From: Phanerodontia chrysosporium
Taxonomy: Eukaryota > Basidiomycota > Agaricomycetes > Polyporales > Phanerochaetaceae
Reading direction: 5' to 3'
DNA length: 64,000 nucleotides
NCBI GenBank assembly: GCA_001910725.1
Contig: MJGA01000002.1
Location: forward strand, 1,860,001-1,924,000
Shown: one piece after another, positions 57,557 through 64,000 of the stretch
How the letters are laid out: each line of letters starts with the position of its first letter
How positions within the stretch are numbered: position 1 is the stretch's first letter
The notes under the pieces: generated by a model
Database searches by the model: none
Seen by the model: the letters and a program-made list of their open reading frames with translations, nothing else
Told to the model about the DNA's origin: nothing
Position numbers and translations under genes: made by a program

Positions 57557-57960
57557 ATTGGAACATGCATCAACGTGTATAATATTGTGTAACAAGACGT
57601 GTACAATGGACATCTACATATCGTCGTATCGTCAAAGCGCGTGTGCTCGCAAGCGTGAGACGTAACAAAGTATCATACAGACCTACGTGTGCAACAACAT
57701 ACAACATGAGTGGTGGGTTACAAGATTTTAGAGGTAGACCTGAAAAACCGTATGAAGAAGGGCAAACTGCGCCAGGACAGAAGTTGACCACATACCTGGC
57801 ATATGCTCAGGCATAAGCAGTGTGACGCTGTGCATGCCACTATGATACAGCATTATACAGATGTGTACAGTGCCAGACTGCGGGGATGATCGATGAGTTA
57901 CCTGCTCATGACCTCAGAGCCCAAGAAACAAAGTCTAAATCGAACCTGTCGAGCACAGAA
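57557..57960. other. intergenic between convergent genes
   Basis: 3' regions of the DUF2945 and ankyrin-repeat genes. Nothing else is seen. Confidence 0.5.
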
Positions 57961-60900
57961 CTATGAGGGGATATTTCTACGGAGTGTTCGTGTGACGTCC
58001 TTGACGATGCGTAACCCAACGATCGCGGCGTTGGCGTACTCGAGTGCGCGTTCAGTGCGTGCCTCGATCTTGCGCGTGATTAGCCGGCGCAGGGCACGAA
58101 CATCATCGTCTTCTTCGAGGAGCGCTGAGGACAGCGAGAGTGGGAGCGTCGACACGGATGTGTTCGCGCTCGGCGGCATTGGGAAGACGAGCTGGCTGTC
58201 CCGCGGCGAGCTGGGGATAGTCACGGGCGGGAAGGCTAGGGTGTCCGTCACGGTCGTGCGCGGAGGGGTCGACGGGGGCGTCGGGACGCCGTTCTGCAGG
58301 CTGATCAGCCGCTTCGCGTGGAAGCACTGCATGCGTCGGTTCTAGAGGGGAGCAATTGAATGTCAGGAGCAATAATTGGTAGCGTGAGACACGTACGTCG
58401 AGGCTCTTGGCGAGCAACTGGTGTGCCTGCGCGATGGACCGGTTCGTATGGTCGACGTAGCGCTCCGCGTTCTCGATGTCCTCCTGGATGACGCTGAGCT
58501 CCTGGTGAGCAGCGCGCATGACCCTCAAAGCCGAGTCGATGTCGACTGGCGGTGCAGGGGGGGATTCCGCTCCGCGGTGGGCGGTCGAGTGACCGGGGTG
58601 CCGCGCCTCGGCAGTCGGCGCCGCGGCGTCGTGCTTGAGCTTCTTCTTGAGCCATGCCTTGACCTTGGACACGCCCGACGCGACGGGATCGCGCGGGTCT
58701 CCGAGCCATATCGCGGACGTCCGCTCGGCGGACTCCGCGCTCGTGGCCTGGCTGTCGGTCTTGCTGCGCGGGCGGACGCCGTCCTTGGTCCACGAGGAGA
58801 ACATCTTGAGGAAGCTCTTGTCCTCGGGCACGACGTCCGTCGTCCGGCGGAGGTCGACCATGGAACGCGTCGTGCGGAGGCCCCAGTTCGCGGGCGGGCT
58901 GGTCGGCGGGAACGTCGCCGCTGTGAGCGGTGTCTCGCAGGAGGCTCCCGGGAGCGCGATGCCAGAGTCCGAGGGCCCGTGGGGGTAGACGCTCGAACAG
59001 TCGCTAGCCACGTCGTTCACAGCACAAGGCATGGCAGGCCTCGAGACGGAAGTCCATCCCGAACCCGCAGAGTCGGTTGTCCGCCGCCGGAGGGTCTCCG
59101 CGTTGTACCAGGAATCGTCTAGGGAGTCGGAGCGCCGGCTCTCGAGAGCATTCACCATCGTCTCGATGTCTTGCACGGCCAGGCGCGTGACGGTGAACCT
59201 GCGACGAGCAATTTGGACCTCCGTGCTGGCGTCGTTGAGGCGCGTCTGCATTTGGACAAGCAGATCCTCGCCCATCTCCTCCGTCTTGTGCAGGAGCTCC
59301 TCGACTTCGCGCACGTCGACGTTCTCGTGTATGCAGAGCTGACGTGAGGCCTTCAGGAGGTTCTCCAGGATGCAGTGCGGGAAGAGCTGCAGATTCAGCT
59401 CCGAGAGCGAGTCGCGCATGTCGACGGCCGCGACGACAGGCAGCGTTGGCCGACGCAACACCTCCGTACGGAACAACGAGTCGGTCGAGCCGGAAGAAGC
59501 TGTCGAAGGCTTGATGGTCCTGACCGAAGCAGATGATACACATCGATGTATCTCGGCGTTAACGCCGAATGCAACCTTCAGATGCGACTTCGCGATCTCG
59601 AGGGCAGTCAATCTAATACAATGTGTGATTAGCATGAAGATGAGATGACGCATGACGTTGTGTGAGATCGACTCACCCTCTCGAATTGCGCAGTTCGCGC
59701 ACCACGCCGGTTGTGTCGCAGGCCAAAAGAGCGGCCAGCACGTCCGCACTGTAGCCGTGCTCTGCGGCGACGTGGATGCAGGTCTCCCCGTTAGCATCCT
59801 GCGAAGCCAGAGGTGCTCGAAGGTCAACGACCAGATGACGGATAAAGGTGTGGATGACATCAGGAGTCATGGGTTGAGCGTTGCGAGCCAGACAGTGCAG
59901 TGGGCTGCCTTCGCCGCTCCGGCTGTGAAGACTGACGTCGGCTCCAGCGTGGTAGAGGGCGTCAAGAATGTCCACAGAGGGATTGGCCATTGAAGCGCAG
60001 TAGTGAATGGGACTTCGACCGGAAGCGTCGGGGAAGTTGATAAGTATTGGTGGTGGGTGCGCAGTCCCTCGTTCGTGCGACGTGAGGGGTAGAAGATAGG
60101 CCAAGAGTTGAGATAGGTTATTAAGTCGGATAGCTGAATTGATAGTGCAGACCATGTCCAGCAGGTCGTCGTTAGCAGGTTTCAGGGCTAGTCGTGGGTG
60201 GCATTCTATTTGTGTCTGGGAATGCGACGAAGAGATGCTTGAGGGTGAAGCGGTTCTCTATGGCACCATGTCAATGATGCCTAATCTAGATAGTGCTGGG
60301 ATCTACTCACGATGGGCTCAGATTTCCGGCGTCGGCGGAGCGCGCACTCGCAGAGCCAGAGCACTTGTGGGTGCTTTAGTGCAAACTGGATCGACGACCT
60401 GTGGTTTAGGTCACGGTAGTCAGGCCGAGCACCAAAGGAAAGCTGAAGGTAGTGAGTTAGCCGAATGAATCTTCATAGCAGACTACGGGAGAGGACATAC
60501 CAGGTCGAAGACCACTTCCGCGCGGCCATCACGGGCAGCGTCTGAGACCCCGAGACTCAGTACAGAGAACGTGCGAATGACGGTAAATTGCGCCTACACA
60601 TGAGAGGTGTTGCTCCAGACGAGTCCATGCCATCCACCGAGACCAAGCCGGGGCACTCGGATAGCAATATCCGCACTATATCGGGGCAATTCAGCCAAGC
60701 AGCGAGACCTAAGGGAGTGATGCCGCGCATAGCGTCTATGGGAGCGTTAAGCACGGACAGGGAAATTTTCTCGTGACGGAGGAGCGCTTTGATTATGGCC
60801 AGCCGTGGGCCAAGCATGTAGGACTCTGAGGACGAATCTGCGTCCTGCCATCTGGACGCCACATCTCAATCACAAAATACTGCGGAGTGCTGTGCATCAC

Positions 60901-61095
60901 ATACCGTTCTCCACCAATGGCGTAGCCAACAACGTTCCGGCCAGACGGGTCCTCGGCATTTACGTCTGCCCCAGCATCGAGAGCCGCAAAGAACGCAGAG
61001 ACGTCTGCCTGGGCAGCGGCTTGGAGAAGAGACCTGTGCAGAACCAAGAGATGATCATCTTTGGAAGGCGAGTTAACGTGGGACGCAGCCCTCAT
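57961..61095 (-). CDS. ankyrin-repeat protein with coiled-coil and basic C-terminus
   Basis: Ankyrin repeats bind partner proteins; the partner is unknown. ATG 61095 gives MRAASHVNSPSKDDHLLVLH. Repeats are RSLLQAAAQADVSAFFAALD then AGADVNAEDPSGRNVVGYAI; DAMRGITPLGLAAWLNCPDI; MDSSGATPLM with DGRAEVVFDLL; PDASGRSPIHYCASMANPSV then DALYHAGADVSLHSRSGEGS; and DANGETCIHVAAEHGYSADV. After TALEIAKSHLKVAFGVNAEI comes a helical region (ENVDVREVEELLHKTEEMGE, LNDASTEVQIARRRFTVTRL), a Ser/Pro-rich disordered part, VKAWLKKKLKHD, and a final helix with RALRRLITRKIEARTERALE and LRIVKDVTRTLRRNIPS. About 900 residues. A TATA-like box lies at 61249-61257. Confidence 0.82.
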
Positions 61096-61817
61096 GGCAG
61101 TAATACAACAGAGGTGAAGGCAAAGGGTCGTGAGTCAAACGGGGACGAGGAGGAAAGAGTCGTGGCAGAGAGCGTAAGGCCGGTGCAAATAAGCTCCTGT
61201 CGGGCGGAAGGTCAGTATGTAATGCTGCATGGGAAAGGCAGCGTGGCCTTATATAACGGGCTTTTCTCACTCGATAGGGCTGCACACGAGGCATGGGGAT
61301 AATGACCATCAGATGTGCAGCGCCCCGCCTCAAGCGATGCTTCAGTCCGAAGGCGCGAGGCATTCCCGCCGAGCCAACGCCGCCGCATCCGACAATAAAT
61401 TGCACGTATTCTGCCGCGCACGAGGAGAATGCAAGGCAAGGCCGACGCTAAAGACGAGCGGACAGTGCAGTTCCGAGACAACAGTGTACAAACAAGTGCA
61501 TACAATTAGCGCGCCCCCACTGTCTCGCAGGCGCCCACCCTTTCCGCGCTTGCTCGCTCCCGGCGCGCCTCGCTCTTTCGTCCAACACATGGCCGTGTAT
61601 ACATATACTGTTCGTACAGACTTAGTTGCTACAAATGTCACAGAGTACGGTGATTCGAGATGCATGCAGGAACGGAGGAGAGTGTATGCTGAATGCGTTG
61701 TGATTGGGGATGGTTACATTGACTAGTGCGCGATAGAAAAGCAGAAACTAACGAGCCGCCTTCTTCTCCGGCTAGCTGCAATGACAGAAAAGCTGAAAAC
61801 GTGCCATGGACAGGCAA
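61096..61817. other. intergenic, promoter of the ankyrin gene
   Basis: Contains TTATATAA at about 61250 for the ankyrin gene, then the 3' region of MEX67. Longer open frames here (for example plus 61229-61726) have no domain. Confidence 0.5.
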
Positions 61818-63871
61818 TCAAAGAAATGCGTCGCGTGACAGAGTACCCTGATCGTGCATCAATACCGCAGATCTTCCACGAGCTCAGAGTTGCCTCACCT
61901 TGACCTGCTCGAAGTTCGCGAGGGCTCGATCGAGATCCCAGCCATTGCCCTCGAGGCACTGTACCGAGAACTCCACGTTGAGGCCAGTCCGCTGACACAC
62001 TTGCAAGACGAGCGACCGTTGCGGTTCGGGCTGGAGGAAGAGCGGCATTAGCGGAATATTCCGGGTAAAATGCCATCACAAAACTCACTATTCTCGACAG
62101 AGCTTCCTGCACCTGGGGAGGAAGTTGAGGAGGTAAGGCCGTAGGCGCGGCGGCAGGAGTTGAGGTCGAAGGGGCGTCGCCCGCTTGCACTAGTAGAGGC
62201 CCCGGTCGCCATGCCTCATGGCTAGAGTAGGCGCGAACGACCAGCATGTCTGACAAAATTACGACATCCCAACCGGCCAACTTGGCGCTAGATGGAGAGT
62301 ATCAGTTTCGTGCCTACTAACACATGAGATATATGCGCACCGAGAGCCATCTGCGGCAGGAGCGAGGATGAAGGAGCGATCAAAGGATCGGATACCTTCC
62401 GAAGGCACTAGACGCATCACATGTCAGTTTCAAACGTGCATAGGTTATTTGAGGTTTGCGTACATTCGGTGAACTGGCCGTGCAAAGTCATGAATAAAGC
62501 CGTCGCGCCAGCGTGGCTGATAGGCCAAGCATCTACGCAGAACTTCTCTGGCGCACTGCTGACGTCGTGCTTCGTGCTCGGTAACTCCACCATTGCTTTT
62601 ACGGCCTCTTCACCACCCACATGAAGCGTCTTCACGAGTTTCTCGCCGCCGCCGGCCATGCGACTAAGGTTTCGGGATCCACCCTTGCCACCGTTGAGCC
62701 AGGGAGCCCACTCGAGCTTTCTCTGATTAGGCATCTCTTTCGAATGGTGGAAGCCTTCTATCCGAGCCCGGGTGGGAATAGAAGTATTTGCAGAGAATGA
62801 AAAGGTGGCGTTAGGGTCATATGCATCAATGAGCGCCGACCGCTGGTTGTCGTAGAGGGGGAAGAAGCTGAAATAGTGATATTCAGCTGGAGTATCCTTG
62901 TGAGGGACACACTGCACATACCGCATCAGGAAATTGCTGATGAGTGTGCCATCGACACCTGTAACGAACGAGGGCATCATCTCGTTAGGGAACGTTGTAG
63001 CCGCAGGACGCTTCACATGAACTGTCGAAGTTGAAGCTTGCGGTACGTCGAAGGAGATTTTCACTATTGCTTCTTGATCAAGCATCTCCAGCGATGGGAA
63101 GCGGCGAGCAACCTCGCTACAATGCGATGAGAGTCTATCCAAGCATACGACCAACATTCGTAACGTACCTCTTGTACTTTTCCGCACGGTTGTTCTGATA
63201 CTCAAGTTCCCTGATAGGGTTCCCTTTGAGAATCAGCTCGCGAAGATGCTCGAGCTTCCCCTTCTTGCCCGCGATATGGTCCAAATCTCTCCACATCTTC
63301 AAATGGTTTCCTTCCAACGAAAGATTGGCCAGGCGGGGAAGATAATGGGACAATGTGGATAGAAGGGCACCGGTCTGAATCCCATTGTGCGCCAACGATA
63401 TGGTCTGGACCTTTCGATAGGTAGATTAGATGGCTGCAAGGGGTCAAGCAGTCGAAGGACACACCTCGGGTTTGAGCTCTTTCGCCAGTTTGAAGATGAC
63501 CGCTAATTCCTTGCCAGAGCCAGATCCGCCTGGCGGGGTCAGTTGATTCTTGATGATAAAGTCATCCTCCGCCATCCTCTTTGAATTGTATGTCAGGGAC
63601 TAACTAGACACAGGGTGAGAGCGAGCACTAACCTCGAGGTTCAAAAAACGCGCTTCAGCGTTCCATCGTTGCTTCACGAATTCTCTCCATAGTTCGATGA
63701 CTTGGGACCTGTGCGGTTACCCCCGTTCAAAGAGATGGCATTCCTGCGAACACGACCCCCCGTCGAACCCTTCGAAGCACCCCGTATTGACAGACCCTCG
63801 CCGACGGCGTTAGCAGCAGCTATACGAGCGTGGACCTTTGCAGAGGCGAAGAGATGGTCGAGGAACGACAA
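61818..63871 (-). CDS. MEX67: mRNA export receptor MEX67/NXF1 (5' end near or beyond the window edge), apparent frame break
   Basis: MEX67 carries mRNA through nuclear pores. From the right: an Arg/Gly-rich N-terminus ([20 protein letters not shown]), then [40 protein letters not shown] and [20 protein letters not shown]. LRRs follow: [20 protein letters not shown] and [17 protein letters not shown]. The NTF2-like domain has [60 protein letters not shown] and [20 protein letters not shown]. The C-terminal UBA-like domain reads [20 protein letters not shown] then [20 protein letters not shown], ending TLSRDAFL at 61818, the usual MEX67 end. One missing C near 63705 seems to break the N-terminal frame. 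No ATG is clear before 63871, so the first exon may lie outside. Confidence 0.88.
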
Positions 63872-64000
63872 GAGAGGCGGGGGACGAGCAAATCAAGTAT
63901 GTGAGCCTGGTGTACTTCAAAGAGATCGTCAAGAGCACCGAAGGCGCGGACGGACCCTCTTGACGAACTAAAGAATGTGAGAAAACAAGCGGCTATTTAC

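Noticed and set aside
58421..59122. Long plus-strand Arg-rich frame
   Set aside because: Lies wholly opposite the ankyrin-repeat gene exon, which has a clear protein. No domain or splice pattern of its own.

Overview
The window is nuclear DNA of a filamentous basidiomycete, most likely an agaricomycete and plausibly a polypore. Evidence: nearly every gene is cut by many introns of about 50-60 bases, genes are tightly packed on both strands, coding GC is high, and the gene set includes basidiomycete-type class I sesquiterpene synthases, a single-chain fungal urease, a fungal IRC22-type protein and a basidiomycete-style lysophospholipase. I find no prokaryotic or viral genes. Thirty protein-coding modules and one tRNA gene can be supported.

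Layout. 1-6 kb: a minus-strand cystathionine beta-lyase runs with no stop codon into the start of mevalonate kinase (cut by the left edge). Next come two related sesquiterpene synthases placed tail to tail, then 2.3 kb without a recognisable gene. 8-14 kb: a dense housekeeping block: RPB5 and SWD2/WDR82 sharing a 99-bp divergent promoter, IRC22/TRAP-alpha, a complex I 12-kDa subunit, and an enoyl-CoA isomerase-like gene. 15-29 kb: secreted aspartic protease, LAMMER kinase, MYST acetyltransferase with PHD fingers, a GFA/CENP-V-type zinc protein, a DUF1295 membrane reductase, tRNA-Ala(UGC) with an intron. 29-40 kb: redoxin with two tiny exons, lysophospholipase (cPLA2-like), an unknown protein, urease, another unknown. 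41-51 kb: MFS transporter whose last large intron carries a MITE-like insertion, SPT2 chromatin protein, CPSF6-like RNA-binding protein, cytochrome b5-acyl-CoA dehydrogenase fusion. 50-64 kb: an unknown protein, DENND6/AFI1, MIM1-like import factor, a small DUF2945 protein, an ankyrin-repeat protein, and the mRNA exporter MEX67 at the right edge.

How the genes fit together. Most are unrelated housekeeping neighbours. The one metabolic link is mevalonate kinase beside two sesquiterpene synthases: the kinase belongs to the pathway that makes farnesyl diphosphate, their substrate. Transcription and chromatin genes (RPB5, SWD2, MYST, SPT2) are frequent, but I see no sign that they form an operon-like unit.

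Sequence quality. At least eight places, in seven genes, show a conserved protein continuing in another frame after the apparent loss of one base, mostly in a G, C or A run. Urease has two. The pattern suggests systematic one-base deletions in the assembly more than real decay, and it affects how several genes must be read. Exon borders below come from reading splice signals and family conservation by eye; start and stop positions are firmer than internal borders.
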